DNA of 64,000 nt from Panonychus citri (taxonomy: Eukaryota > Arthropoda > Arachnida > Trombidiformes > Tetranychidae). The translations under genes and the position numbers were made by a program. The stretch is from assembly GCF_014898815.1 (NCBI RefSeq), contig NW_026515543.1:1860001-1924000 (forward strand). The letters run 5' to 3'. The notes beneath the pieces are model-generated. The model had not been told where the DNA came from and made no database searches. It saw nothing but the letters and a program-made list of their open reading frames with translations. Below, one piece after another: positions 40,084 to 51,818 of the stretch. The number at the start of each line of letters is the position of its first letter. Position 1 is the stretch's first letter.

Positions 40084-41385
40084 AATCTATTTCTATTAAA
40101 TTAATTCGTCAAGAAATCCAATCATTTACCCTACAACAATCAATTAATCAGTAGTAATTCAAACAGCTTCAAAACGACAAGTAAATTTATTAGTAACAAT
40201 TTGTTACATTTGAGACGGAAAAAAGTGAAAATAATTAAACATCAATTGATTAACCAATTATTTTGATTGAGTTAATCTGATTGGGTTTTGTATCACAATT
40301 AACATGACAATTAAAAAATCGTATCATTATTTACTTTTTTACCTACAATTATTTTTACAATTCATATTTGATTGTGAAACAATCACATCTATGAGTTTGT
40401 TAAACTTTTAATTGTTAATTGTTGATTTGCTTAACCGTGATGTTAATTGTTAAGTTGTATTTTTTCAATTATCATTTGAAATGAAATAACAAAAGGAAGC
40501 AATTTAACTAATATTAGATTCATCAACATGATTAACAGGTTTTTACAGAGACAATTTAGATGATTAATTGTAACAAGTTACAATGACACTAATTGCTAAT
40601 ATAACTCATATCCTTTGCCAGCAATTAAAAGCTGTAAATGATTAAGAAAAAACCACTTGCTTTCATTAATACATTGGTAGTTGTTCACTATCAATGATGA
40701 TAAAGTTAATTGTTTCAACTAATTTACTTACCAATGGATCGCGGAATCAATTCTAATTGTGAACTTTGATAATTTCTCACTGATAATTTACTTTGATAGC
40801 AATCAAATTAAGTCAAATTCTGATTGATTCAAGTCTCAGGATGAAATTTTTGTTTATTCTCATGAAAACTTAATTGGTGTTGAGCTTTTTTCCACTAAAT
40901 TTGATTAACTGTGAGAAATTGATTTTAAATTTCAAGTGATTGTAACCTGATTTCGGCCTTAATTATTTGATATCTTTGAGATTTAATCACAAGTACTTGA
41001 TTACTCTTCCAGTTGATTAGATTGTAGAGATTCAATTGTTGGGAAAGTTTTATAAGCTCAGTTGATTAGATGAATAAATCTGATTGTTGAAATGAGATAT
41101 TTTTATATTGTAAAGATGAATGAAATTAACCAAATAAACTTGGATTAAACTTTTTTTTTTCTTAAACAAATTTTAATGAGATTAACAAAAAGTTAATCGT
41201 TAATCTCATATAAAACGTGAACTTGGGATTAGTTTGATTGACAATTAGTTGATTATGTTAAAGTCCAAAAGAGTGATTCCAAAAATACACAAAGATATTT
41301 TTTCCCCTTAATTGTTGTTACTAAGCGAGTTAAATTTTCCATGATAATGAATGGAAAAAAAAAGAGAAACGAGTTAATTAACTGA
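40084..41385. other. Convergent intergenic gap
   Basis: Lies between the 3' ends of the ML gene (+) and adenosylhomocysteinase (-). AT-rich; nothing coding is seen. Confidence 0.6.
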
Positions 41386-43084
41386 TCAATATCGATACAA
41401 TTCCGGTTTGAAAGGACCTTCAATAGGAAGACCAAGATAATCAGATTGTGATTGAGTCAATTTAGTCAATTTAGCACCAAGATGAGGTAAATGTAAAGCG
41501 GCCACTTCCTCGTCAAGCTAAGGAAACAATTAGAAACAACAAAGACACAAAGGATAATTAGGTTTTGTAAAAGTTAATTAGCATAAAAAAAAGTTAATTG
41601 AATTTACCTTTTTGGGAAGCAGGTAAACACCAACGGGATATTTTCCTGCACTTGCTGTCCAAAGCTCAATTTGAGCAAGAACTTGATTGGAAAATGAGTT
41701 ACTCATAACGAAACTTGGATGACCAGTGGCACAACCAAGGTTAACAAGTCTTCCAGAGGCGAGTAAGATTATATGTCGGCCATTTTTAAGTTGATACCGA
41801 TCAACTTGAGGTTTAACTTCAACCTTTTTAACAGCATTAGCATCGAGCCATTTAACATCAATCTCGATATCAAAATGTCCAATATTACAAACTATGGCAT
41901 CGTTTTGCATCACCTCAAAGTGTTCACCTCGAATGATATCCTTACAACCGGTTGTTGTCACGAAAATTGATGCTTGGGGTGCGGCTTCTTCCATGGTGGT
42001 AACTTGATAACCCTCCATGCAAGCTTGAAGTGCATTAATTGGATCAATTTCGGTTATAATTACTCGGGCACCTAAAGCTCGTAAAGATCCGGCTGAACCT
42101 TTACCAACATCACCAAAACCGGCGACAACACAAGTTTTACCCGCAATCATGACATCAGTTGCCCGTTTAATACCATCGACCAATGATTCTCGGCAACCAT
42201 AAAGATTGTCAAATTTAGACTTGGTAACGGAATCGTTAACGTTAAAGGCTGGACATTTAAGAAGCCCCTTTCGTAGCATACGATTTAAATTGTGGACACC
42301 GGTGGTTGTCTCCTCGGAGATACCTTTAATACCGGCTAACAGTTGTGGGTATTTCTCGTGAACATGATTAGTTAAATCACCACCATCATCGAGAATCATG
42401 TTAAGAGGTTGACCATCAGGCCAGAAAATGGTTTGTTCAATGCACCAAAGATACTCCTCTTCGGTTTCACCTTTCCAAGCGTAAACGGCAACACCACGAG
42501 CAGCAATGGCAGAAGCAGCATGATCTTGAGTACTGTTGATTAAAAATGTAATTAAGATTAATCAAAGAACGAGGATAAACCATTAGTGAGAATGGAAAAT
42601 TTTTTCAAGTGCAAATGTACCTGAAAATGTTACATGATGACCATTGAACTTCAGCACCTAAATCAATGAGAGTCTCAATAAGAACAGCGGTTTGAATGGT
42701 CATATGAAGACAACCAGCAATTCGAGCACCTTTCAATGGTTTACTTGGACCATATTTTGACCGTAAGGCCATTAAACCAGGCATCTCATTTTCGGCAATT
42801 TCAATTTCCTTACGCCCAAACTCAGCGAGCTTAATATCAGCTAAAGTAAATGGAGACCAAACAAACAAACCATATCCCCAATTAAGACAAAAACAACAAA
42901 AGATAACCAATATAAACAATCAAATTAGTTACAAAGTTAATCAATAAAATAAATAGTAACAATCAAAGTCAAAATCAAAATCTAATCCAAAAGGAATTAA
43001 ATTAATCTCAAAACAACAGTTTACTTATCTCTTGATGAGATATTGGGATCAACACTTACCAACTTTGTATTGTGGTTTAGTCAT
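41386..43084 (-). CDS. Ahcy: Adenosylhomocysteinase (SAH hydrolase), 433 aa
   Basis: Cytosolic enzyme that splits S-adenosylhomocysteine into adenosine and homocysteine with bound NAD+, relieving product inhibition of methyltransferases. Exons in transcript order: 43060-43084, 42621-42840, 41608-42532, 41386-41517 (1302 nt, 434 codons). The start MTKPQYKVADIKLAEFGR is the usual family N-terminus. Visible are CLHMTIQTAVLIETL, STQDHAAAxIA-type substrate residues, the NDSVTKSKFDN active-site segment, the NAD-binding GFGDVGKG (about 220-227), and the conserved C-terminus KPELYRY, whose Lys and Tyr contact NAD of the neighbouring subunit. Length equals that of animal orthologues (about 432). No catalytic residue appears missing. 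Confidence 0.97.
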
Positions 43085-43854
43085 AGTTGATTATTTACGA
43101 TTAAAGAAGGAACTTGTTACACAAAGGGAACAATTAGCTAAGTAATTAATTAACAAAATTAAGTTGACAACGTGGCTAAAACCAGTAGAAATTAAATCAA
43201 CTGAAGAAAGAAACAAATTGGTTTCAGAAAATCAGATAATAATCAACAAAAAAAAACCGAAAAAAGCAACACGCGTTTAAAGAGCTCCATCTATGGGTGA
43301 GAATTAATTCTAAGAGTAAATTTAGTTTATTTCCAATTCAAACTGTTACAATTAAGTCTCATTAAATTTTACAATTAAATTAACAATTAAAAGAGAATAT
43401 TAAATATCAAGCCAATTGAAGAGTGGTTTTTCCCTTTACTTTAACCAAGAGTTTACTTGGAAAAAAGTAAATAGAATATGTATTTTTTTTTGTCTACATA
43501 ATTTATTTTATTAGTTTAAATTTTTAAATTTATTTTAATAATTTTAGCGATTAAAGCCTGCGGGTATAATATCAGGGTGTTTTATACCCCAGGAATCGGA
43601 GGATGAGCTGAGTTTGCTTAACCTCGCCTTTGAGTTTATACAATTATTTGTTATGAGAATTTGAGGAAAAGCGAAAAGTTGATTGAAAACAAAATCGAGT
43701 GGAAAAAGTAACGGTAAAAAAAGGAGAAAGAGGTAAAGATGAAAAAAAAATATGAAAAGAAAAGAAAAAATTGTGATTAGAATTGAGAATTAATCAGTTG
43801 GAACAATTAAGAAGACGTGAATACAAATATCGGACGTGGAAATGTAATTAGCAT
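43085..43854. other. Spacer between EXD1-like and Ahcy genes
   Basis: Contains the Ahcy 5' region, including a small GC-richer patch near 43270-43300, and the presumed 3' UTR of the EXD1-like gene, with a possible polyadenylation signal at 43502-43507. Confidence 0.6.
43502..43507 (-). terminator. Possible polyadenylation signal of the EXD1-like gene
   Basis: AATAAA on the - strand, about 350 bases after the stop codon at 43855. Confidence 0.4.
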
Positions 43855-45647
43855 TTAGTATTTAGAACCACTTACTAAACTCCAATCAATATCATCATTT
43901 GTATTCTCAGATAATTGTGGATGATTTTTATCAATTCGAAGTAATTTCTTATCGTTCCCATTACAATGGCCATTTGATTTAATTGTCGATGATGATGATG
44001 AAGATGCGGATGATTGGATGGTTGTTTTAACAAGAGATTCATCAGATGAATCACATGGTGAGACGGTTGATGATCTTGATGAATTTATATGAGCAAGAAC
44101 CCGTGAATAAGAAGGGGAAAAAGTTCTTCTAGTCGATTGTCCAACTAACATTGGATCCGTTTGAGTACAAGAATCTCGAGTTAATGGTTTTCTAATTCGA
44201 TTGAAGAGCTTAAATTTCTTCAACAATAATTCAGAAATAGTGGCAGTAATTGATAGATTAAATTCATCAGAATTACCCCAATCAGCGTTACTTAGATTAT
44301 GGGGACTAATTAGATTACCATTTCGAAGCTCAGTATACTCGAGATCGGAAGCATATTTAACGACATTAGAATAGGTGAATTGCTTGGCGACTAACGGGAT
44401 TACAATATGTTTGAGTATTTCCATTCGAAGCTCAGGTAAAAGCATGGCCAATCCTCGAGCATAACCACGTCCAGTATCGTCCAGTTCGGCGGCAAGTAGC
44501 TTACCTTTACCGCACCTTTGATAGAATCCAACATATGGCTCCCATGGAAGTTTAATTCCAAGAAAACTTTTGACACACGAACTGTACGATCGAAAACGAT
44601 TAAGAAACTGATCTGATTTTCGATTGTCTTTGTTATGTTTTAGAATGTAGTGAGTATTGAGAACAGCAGTATCATCGACATTTTCAATGTCGATATCAAA
44701 CAAATGGCGTAAACGAGCTGTAGTAATGGCGGAATCGTGAAGAACTTTGGTAATTTCTTTCGATTCGAGAATAGCTTTCAACCTTTTCATTACCTCTTGA
44801 TTAACGGTAAATATAAAAGAACCTTTATCACAGCCGAAAATAATGAATTCCATTGGTTCATTACGATTATCGATGGAAAAAGGCAAAACAACCATGCTGA
44901 TTAGTTGTCGAGATGAAAGTGTCTCGATAACTTCGTTAAGTGAATGATCATTTGGTGAAGTGATTCGAGTTACATCATTTGAAATGACAGTTTCGAACTC
45001 ATCTTGATCAAGAGTAAAAGAGAAATCAATTGATTCATATTGTAGATTCTTAATATCGGGATTGACTATGATTTCCAATGGATCATTATTGATAATTCCT
45101 GAAACATCAGTACTCTCAATCTTAACCAATCTGGTTTCCTTGTCGGTTAGAACGGAGTTCAATTCCTCTTCGGCTGCCGTTTGACCTGAATTTCCCGATG
45201 GTCTGAAATCCATGTTGGCAGTGGCAATAAACTTCCCAAAGAAATCAGCATAAGTATATATTTGCTTCATAGCCCAATGATTGCCATCAATTTTACGCAC
45301 TAATCAATAACAATCAGAAAGAGACACAATTAGTTCCCAAAAAAAAATTAGAATCACTTTTGTTTCAATCAAATAGAATACAAAGAAAATCAACTTACAA
45401 TTAGTAAAAGTAAAAGTTCCAATTTCGGAATTATGATTGCTCAGCATTCCAATCAAATGCTCTGGAAGAAAATTAGAAGTAATTAAATGATTAGCAAAGG
45501 AAACACACACAATTTAGATGAGTAGAACAATCAAATTAACGATTTCTTACCATTGTTTCGGGTTTGAAATTCCACTTCTAAGCCGGTGAAATGTCCAAGT
45601 AATCTGATATCGTATTCCTTACGATCACGATTGGGTGGAAAAGACAT
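43855..45647 (-). CDS. EXD1-like LSm / degenerate 3'-5' exonuclease protein, 534 aa
   Basis: Exons in transcript order: 45551-45647, 45399-45461, 43855-45299 (1605 nt). The N-terminal 70 residues resemble an LSm-type domain (starting MSFPPNRDRKEYDIRLLGHF). After an acidic linker comes a DnaQ/RNase D-like fold at about 165-345 (FGCDKGSFIFTV, KVLHDSAITTARLRHLF, VDDTAVLNTHYI, YARGLAMLLPEL). The C-terminal 150 residues are Ser-rich and probably disordered. This layout matches EXD1, a non-catalytic RNA-binding partner in piRNA biogenesis in mouse and silkworm. The acidic residues expected in exonuclease motifs I and III, and the second one in motif II, are absent, so it is probably inactive. Egalitarian is a less likely alternative because of the LSm-like start. 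The family call is fairly sure; the piRNA role is inferred. Confidence 0.75.
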
Positions 45648-46590
45648 TTTTACAATTTAGAATAAAAAAGAAACAAAATTAAATCACAATTAAGAAAAAA
45701 ATTTAGATGGTTGATGGTAAATGAGAAGAAAAAAAATTCAAATAATGAAAACAATTAGTCAGTTGTAGTCAAGAGACAAATTTAAAGTGAAGGTTAATAA
45801 AAAAGTGAACCTAATGTTTAATTGTCTTGAGAGATGAGCAATTAAAAGCTCCGCCTATGGATGAAAAAAGCTGACTAATTAAAGACAATTAAAAAGCAAC
45901 AAATGTAAACAGAATTAAGATTCACAAAGGTCAATGCGTTTAAAATCCTCGATGATGATTAGTTTTAATCATCTTCTTTTCTTTAAAAGGCAAATCTACC
46001 AACAAGATTAGTTGTTTATTTCATCATCTATGTTTTCATAGCTTTTTGTCTCAATTTGATTGTTATAAAAAAAAACAATTTAATTGTATACAAGCGCATT
46101 AGTTTAATTGCTTTTGGTGTTAATTGTTGTTATTACAATTTTTCTTATTTTCTTATTGGTATTTACATTATGATAAATATAATTTTCATGTTTTTTTTTT
46201 GCTTCTCAATGTTTTCTTATTGGATTATATTGTATGTGTGTGTTTATATGATAAGTTAATAGAGAGAGAGAAACTTTGTTCAAAAATTAATCAGAGATGT
46301 TTTCTGTTGATTGTTGTTTGATGAACAAGTGAGGATCTGGATTTAAATTTGTTTCAATGGTATAAGTTGATTCAGTAGTAACAATCATTGACGGTGTGAT
46401 GGATGGTAAATGGATGGTAAATGGAGAGCGAGAGAGAAAGAGAGAGAGAGATAATTTATCCAAAGGAAAGAAACACCAATTAAATCAATCATCATTATCT
46501 ATGGAACCTTAAATTAAGGTTATAGGAGAGAACGGGTTGAGAAAATAAATATTTATATGCAAACATTGTGATGAGAGTGTGATTGCAAAT

Positions 46591-46641
<51 letters not shown>

Positions 46642-46810
46642 GGGAGATAAGAAGAAAAGAACGAGAAGAATAGGAGATGAGAAGATCACATATTTTCTGT
46701 TTGCTATAAGAATCAAATTTATCACTGAATTGATCTGATATCGCGATTACTAATACCGATTGATTAAAAAACAATCTATTTCTATTATTAGTGATTCTAA
46801 TTGTATTTCT
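45648..46810. other. Spacer between HRD1 and EXD1-like genes
   Basis: AT-rich with simple repeats; nothing coding. Open frames at 46056-46321 are hydrophobic low-complexity translations of T-rich DNA. Confidence 0.6.
46603..46637. repeat. (GA)n microsatellite
   Basis: About 17 GA units preceded by AAAG units, 170 bases downstream of the HRD1 stop codon, probably in its 3' UTR. Confidence 0.9.
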
Positions 46811-49201
46811 TTAGCTCTCTTGCTTTGTATCCGTTGGCACATGTTTGCTTTCATCATCACCATTTGATTGTTGACCACTTGACGATTGTGGGCTGGACGT
46901 TGAAGGTTTATCATTGCCTCTGGTATCAATTTCATATCCTAAAATGTTGCTTTTATTATCAACCATTGGAGTATTGGTTTGAGAAAACCTTTGGATTCTT
47001 AGTTTCCTCACATCATCCGGCACATGATTAGCAAGATTAATTTTTTGTGAATTACTGGTTGTTGTTGGTGGTGATAATGATGATGATGATAATGAAGAGG
47101 ATAATAAAGATGATTCTCCTTGTCGATCAAGGCCAGCAAAGAGTGGACCAGCGACTAGTTGATATTGATTAAGTTGAGCAACAGCAGAATCAAGAAGAGT
47201 TTTAATGTTGAGAAGACATTTAATTCTTGCCTCAACTGCTTCTCTTTCTGTACCCTCCATTTTTCTCAATTCTTCATCAGTTAATTGAGATAAATTGGGT
47301 GGTGATGTAGCCATAGGTGGAGGTGGAGGTGGTGGAGGGAATGGCACAAAAGGCATGAAGTGAGGAAAACCTGGTAAAGTGAATATAGATCGAGGCAATG
47401 AATTTGATGTAGTAGTTGATGTGGTTGTTGATGTTGACGATACAGATGATGATGACGATGATGATGATGATGGTTGTGATTGATTGGATGATGATGAAGT
47501 TGATGATGTTGATGCACCGGTAGATGTGGTTGCAGTTGAAGAGGTGACACTAGTAGCCGGTGCCTGAGACTGTTGGTTAGATGTTGATTGTTGTTGTTGT
47601 TGTTGTTGCTGTTGTTGTTGCTGCTGTTGAGCTTGCTGTTGATTTTGTTGCATTTGTTGTGCAAATTGGGCAAGAAAAGGACCAAGCAGAATTTGAACTA
47701 GAATAGAAAATAAGCCAAAAAGTTAGAAATGACAAATGAAATGAGGTTTGGATAAATAAGCCAAAGTAATAATAATTCATAACGAACCTTGAGGAGGCAA
47801 CGGAGGTTGAGCTGCTTGATTAACTGGTGCTCCAGCTCTGACCTGACGATTAGCTTGTTGGGGAGCGGGTTGTTGGGGTGTAATTGATTGAAGAACATCC
47901 ATTCGGCAGGTAGGGCAAGTTTGTTGTCGCTGGAACCATGAACGTAAACAAGAAACATGGAAAATATGATTACAGGGAAGTTTCTTGGCCGAACCATTGC
48001 CTGTCATCTCTTCTCGACAAATTATACAAATATTATCATTATTAGCCAAATCTTCAGCTGAAGCATTTGGATATAATGTATTCATATTTCGTATTGCTCG
48101 ACGAGACATTATTACATCATTAAGAGCTTTTCTTAAGGCTCTCATGCTTAGGTACATTGGTCGAATGGCAAATAATGGGAAGGTATGAATTTTCATCATT
48201 ATCGAGATGAAAGTAAGGTAAAGAATAACTTTTAAAAATCCCATCAAAAGCTCAGTGTACAATAAGTAAACAGCCTTATTCTCCCATGGATTTTCACGTC
48301 GAAGATCCATAAAGTGAAGACCATATTTCATGACTATGTTAAAAACAGCCGTAAAAAGGATTGCATACTAATTTAAAGGAAGATGAAAAAGAAGAAGAAT
48401 GATTAGAATATCGATCAGGGTAGAAAATAGAAATTATATATTCTCAAATTCTCACCTCAAAACCAAATACTAGTTGAACAGATGCTCCTTTAGTCAATGT
48501 ACTGTAATAAGCTAAATTCACAAAGAAGATATCAAGGAATGCTAATAGACAGAGAAGTGATATTACTCGAAAATGGAAAATAAATGGTATATTTGGACTT
48601 CTCTCCATAAAGTCAACACGATCTTCTGCCAGCCAATGGAAACATTTGAGAAATAAAAGTAATGTAAAAAGAGCCACAAATTTGGGACTCAAATCATCAC
48701 GAAAAACGGTAAATGCAAGACAAGTCTCTGTTACCGCATACCAAGCTCTCTCAATTAAATGTTCCAATTCGGCTGCTCGTAATTGGCCGAAAAATATCTT
48801 TCTCATAAGTTTACCTAATTGAAAGAGAGAAAGAAAAAGAAAAATATTAAATCACTAATCAGGAATATAAAAAGAGGAAAATTATAGAAAAACGAATCAG
48901 CTGTAAAGAGAGAAAAAGGTTTTTCCAAATGAATGAAGGAGAAACAATATGGTGAATGTAATGACCGGTGGTGGTAAAGTTATTGTTTCATTTTGGTTTT
49001 TCTTTTCTCATTCTTTTACGTACCCATTAAAAGGACAAAGACAAATGCTTGTGAATAAATGACCGCCATTGATGGATTAGATTTAGTTATGTAGACAACT
49101 GAAGGATAAAATTGTTTCTTCTGGTAATAAGCATTTCCAATGACGGCCATGGATAATACGATAGAAACAACAGTCAATAAGATGGACTTTATATCCTCCA
49201 T
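46811..49201 (-). CDS. sip3/Hrd1: E3 ubiquitin ligase HRD1/synoviolin, 667 aa
   Basis: ER membrane RING ligase of ER-associated degradation. Exons in transcript order: 49024-49201, 48456-48814, 47788-48367, 46811-47697 (2004 nt). The start is the first ATG (MEDIKSILLTVVSIVLSMAV). Multiple membrane helices fill residues 1-250 and include the strongly conserved stretch LRAAELEHLIERAWYAVTET and LAEDRVDFMERSPN. A RING-H2 finger lies at about 293-334 (CIICREEM, CNHIFHVSC, CPTC) with all eight ligands. It is followed by a Pro/Gln linker, a polyGln run, Ser/Thr-rich sequence and FPPPPPPPPM, as in the low-complexity cytosolic tail of animal HRD1. It is somewhat longer than the human protein (617 aa), the extra length being in the tail. 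Confidence 0.96.
47587..47640 (-). repeat. polyGln-coding CAA/CAG repeat in HRD1
   Basis: Mixed CAA/CAG codons giving a near-pure Gln run in the HRD1 cytosolic tail. Confidence 0.9.
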
Positions 49202-49367
49202 TTTGGTAGAAAACAATTGATACAATCTAAGGGAACACTACTAATTGAAAGAGAAATTAAATTAATCTAAATGAGAAGTAATTAATTTAACATGAAAACA
49301 ATTAAACGTAAAGACACGTAATCGCTGAAAGGGGAAATCAGAAAGAGAAAAAATTTCAAAACAACTC

Positions 49368-49399
49368 AATTCGATTATCGATTAATCGACTATCGAATT
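49368..49399. promoter_or_regulatory. Near-palindrome rich in ATCGAT, upstream of HRD1
   Basis: A 32-base imperfect inverted repeat centred on ATTAAT, with four TCGA/ATCG units, 167 bases upstream of the HRD1 start codon. It resembles DREF/BEAF-type sites (TATCGATA, CGATA) of insect housekeeping promoters. Function is inferred. Confidence 0.4.
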
Positions 49400-49795
49400 T
49401 TCTTCTTTTGTTTTGATTTCATTTTTTTCTCGTTTTCAATTAATTGTTGGTTTTTTTTTAAATTTCTTTTTGTTAATTTTTAAGATCATTTATATTCTGT
49501 TAACTTTAACACTGATTAGGTTTTCTCAGTTACTGGAGTGGTTAGTAATGGACAGAGAGATGCGAATTTGTAACATTTTTTAATCGACAAAGGAAAGAAA
49601 ATTGAAATGTAAAAAGAGTAATTAAGTTTCGTTTTTTGTTTGTTTGTGTTGAAATTAAATTTTGATTGTTATGGTCAATTCTGATACGAAGGTGATACAA
49701 TATAATGTACATCTGGCACGTTTGGACTTAGATTTGTGGATTAACCGATTTCCTTGGGTGAACAGGAGGAGATGGAAGATTAAATTGGTGATCAA

Positions 49796-49803
49796 TATCG
49801 ATA
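49796..49803. promoter_or_regulatory. Exact TATCGATA (DRE-like) octamer
   Basis: Perfect match to the insect DNA replication-related element core, between the HRD1 5' end and the 3' end of the first small membrane-protein gene. It may be chance. Confidence 0.25.
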
Positions 49804-49863
49804 ATCATTAAAACACAGTTGATTATCTTCGGTTTGGTGTATAAATTGTGTAATTGGAGACAT

Positions 49864-50198
49864 TTAATCGAGATCATCAGGCCAAACTGAATCAAGGTGC
49901 ATCATGATTCCAAGACTGATAGTTCCACCGATTGCAAAGGTGATTAAACCAGCTATCAAAAGGATATCCATATAAACTTGACCCATTAACATAAGGATGA
50001 TTGCGACAATGGCACATAACAGGCCGATAAACTAATTAATGGAAAGCGTGATGAAATAATTAGTTTTTCATTACATGATTGTGGACAGTTCATTTTAATC
50101 AGTTAAATTGTTAACAATCAACTTACTGTGAAACTAACAGATACATATAACTTTTTCTCTAAATCTTTTCTCCTGGACGAATTGATTATTTGAATCAT
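49864..50198 (-). CDS. Small two-helix membrane protein A, 79 aa
   Basis: Exons 50127-50198 and 49864-50031, phase 0, donor gtaagt and acceptor attag. It starts MIQIINSSRRKDLEKKLYV, a short basic N-terminus, followed by two hydrophobic stretches (about 22-43, FTFIGLLCAIVAIILMLMG, and about 45-69) separated by only a few residues, so a membrane hairpin is likely. It ends SVWPDDLD. No known family is recognised. It forms a tandem array with B (50737-51167) and C (51819-52147), with identical exon structure and the same 72 and 168-base exon lengths as B. Conservation of frame, splice sites and protein between A and B argues that it is real. There is no signal peptide beyond the first helix. Confidence 0.82.
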
Positions 50199-50736
50199 AT
50201 TCTAATGGTACAATTGTTGAACACTCTGATCACTCGATCATTTGAGATACTGGATTTACTCAACAATCAACTTAATTAACTGCAAACAATCAACTGATAT
50301 AAAATGATTGTTAAAACATTTAAATGAAAATTTTGCATTGTTAGTAACAATTTGTTACTAATAATTTATTAGTCTAATAATATGAGGTGAGTCTCACCTG
50401 ATCGACTCGAATGAGCCAAAATCTGATATCTTAACATTTACCGCCTCATTCAAACTGATAACTTTCTCAGTCAAGTTCCCTTGGTGGAAAGAGATTTAAT
50501 TCAATTTTAATCGGCAAAGAGAAAAATCAAATTGGTTGATTAAAAGATCTGTTTGAACTTTAATTAATACTGTTGGACGATTTCTTAAAAAATCGATATA
50601 ATATTGATTGATGATCACTTTGGATAAGACTAAACATTCAAAGATCAAGTTCGACCAAACAACTGGAATCAGGCGATTTTATTTCGAGTTATCATTTATG
50701 TGTTAATCTTTTTCTTTACGATCGGGTTTAAGTAAT
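50199..50736. other. Upstream region of small gene A
   Basis: Contains a block (about 50385-50456) homologous to the upstream block of gene B, including an AGGTGAG/CTCACCT inverted repeat. The rest is AT-rich spacer. Confidence 0.6.
50385..50399. promoter_or_regulatory. AGGTGAG-N-CTCACCT inverted repeat upstream of gene A
   Basis: Perfect 7-base arms with one central base, 187 bases upstream of the gene A start codon. Each arm plus the flank holds a CACCT(G) core, as bound by Snail/ZEB-type zinc fingers. The same element with a 3-base spacer occurs before gene B. Confidence 0.5.
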
Positions 50737-51167
50737 TCATTCAAGATCATCAGGCCAATCTGAGTCAAGTCGCCTAATGACTGCCCAGCCGATAGTTGAA
50801 CTGACTGAAAAGGTAACCATACCAATTACCAACAGGAAACCCATATAAAGTTGACCCATAACCATTAGGATAACTGCGACGATTGCACATAACAGACCGA
50901 TAATCTAAACAATGGGATAACATGTAATTTTGTAATCGTAGTACCAATCACGATTTAGAAAAGTTTAAATTCGGTAAGAAACAAAATAACACAAGAAAAA
51001 GTTTATTTGACTAGAACTGAAATTCATGACATTAATGTAAACTAGAAAAGCTACAATTTCAATTTAATCATTAGGATTTTAAATAATCAACTTACCGCAA
51101 AACTAACAGTTATTTTCAACTTTTTTTCTAGATCCTTTCGGGTGGACGAACTTGTTACTTGGATCAT
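50737..51167 (-). CDS. Small two-helix membrane protein B, 79 aa
   Basis: Exons 51096-51167 and 50737-50904, phase 0. Clear paralogue of protein A: MIQVTSSSTRKDLEKKLKI, then AIIGLLCAIVAVILMVMGQL, a second helix ending around IGWAVIRRL, and the C-terminus DSDWPDDLE. The shared signature with A is RKDLEKKL, IGLLCAIVA-IL, MGQ-YM and D-WPDDL. By positive-inside reasoning, the basic N-terminus and the RR after helix 2 suggest both ends are cytosolic. Function unknown. Origin by tandem duplication together with its promoter is inferred from the shared upstream block. Confidence 0.82.
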
Positions 51168-51818
51168 ATTCTATGTTTATTGGTGACCACTCTAATTTCT
51201 GGGAAGAATGACAATCATCTAGACTATTCAACCAGTAATCAACTTGACTAGAAAAACTTAATTGATTCTGATTTAGATTTAGTTATTACTATTATAACAG
51301 TATTTTCATCAGGTGAGAGTCTCACCTGATCAACTCAAATGATTCAAATTCTGATATCTAATCACCGCTTCATTTAAACCAAAAGTTTTTTTCACCAATT
51401 AATATATTTTTCTGATCAATGGTCATCAAGACACTTAATTTTTTGATGGGATTTTTAATCAACAAAGGATAAAATTGAACCGATTGGTATAGTTGATGTA
51501 TCGAAAGCTATTTCGTACTAGGAAAAGTGCTCTTGTAAGGTCATTTTTCATCAATTACTTTTCCGTTCTCTTTATTGTCAATGGATATGAATAATTATTT
51601 CTGCTCGTTTTTTAGTTAATTTTGTTCAAACTAGTTGCAATTCATTGACAGTGATTGCTGTTTAGTCACGTTTAATCAATTTGAATGTTTCTAATTATGA
51701 TATGAAAACAATAACCGCCTCATAAATGAGACTGACCTGTATCAAATCTTAAAGGTAATTAATTCAATATATATTTTATTGTTACAGTTAATTGTTATCA
51801 ATTATAATTGGGAAATTT
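51168..51818. other. Upstream region of small gene B
   Basis: Holds the duplicated promoter-like block (about 51311-51382). A weaker ACCGCCTCAT...GAGACTGACCTG stretch near 51716-51745 looks like a decayed third copy. No coding sequence. Confidence 0.5.
51311..51327. promoter_or_regulatory. AGGTGAG-NNN-CTCACCT inverted repeat upstream of gene B
   Basis: Same 7-base arms as before gene A but with a 3-base spacer, 144 bases upstream of the gene B start codon. It is followed in both cases by CTGATATCT and ACCGC-TCATT words in the same order. Confidence 0.5.

Larger units (their letters stand above)
49202..49863. other. HRD1 promoter region and spacer
   Basis: Contains a 32-base near-palindrome (49368-49399) and an exact TATCGATA (49796-49803), both listed separately. 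No coding sequence seen. Confidence 0.55.

Noticed and set aside
43270..43300. GC-richer patch upstream of Ahcy considered as a tRNA or other RNA gene
   Set aside because: No cloverleaf pairing or A/B box pattern could be made out; a similar CTCC-TCTATGG phrase near 45850 suggests a leader or promoter word instead.
46056..46321. Hydrophobic frames resembling membrane proteins
   Set aside because: T-rich DNA gives Phe/Tyr/Ile/Leu by chance; there is no paralogue or splice support, unlike the three small genes at 49.9-52.1 kb.
47281..47685. His/Gln-rich frame overlapping HRD1
   Set aside because: Frame-shifted shadow of the HRD1 polyGln/Ser tail.
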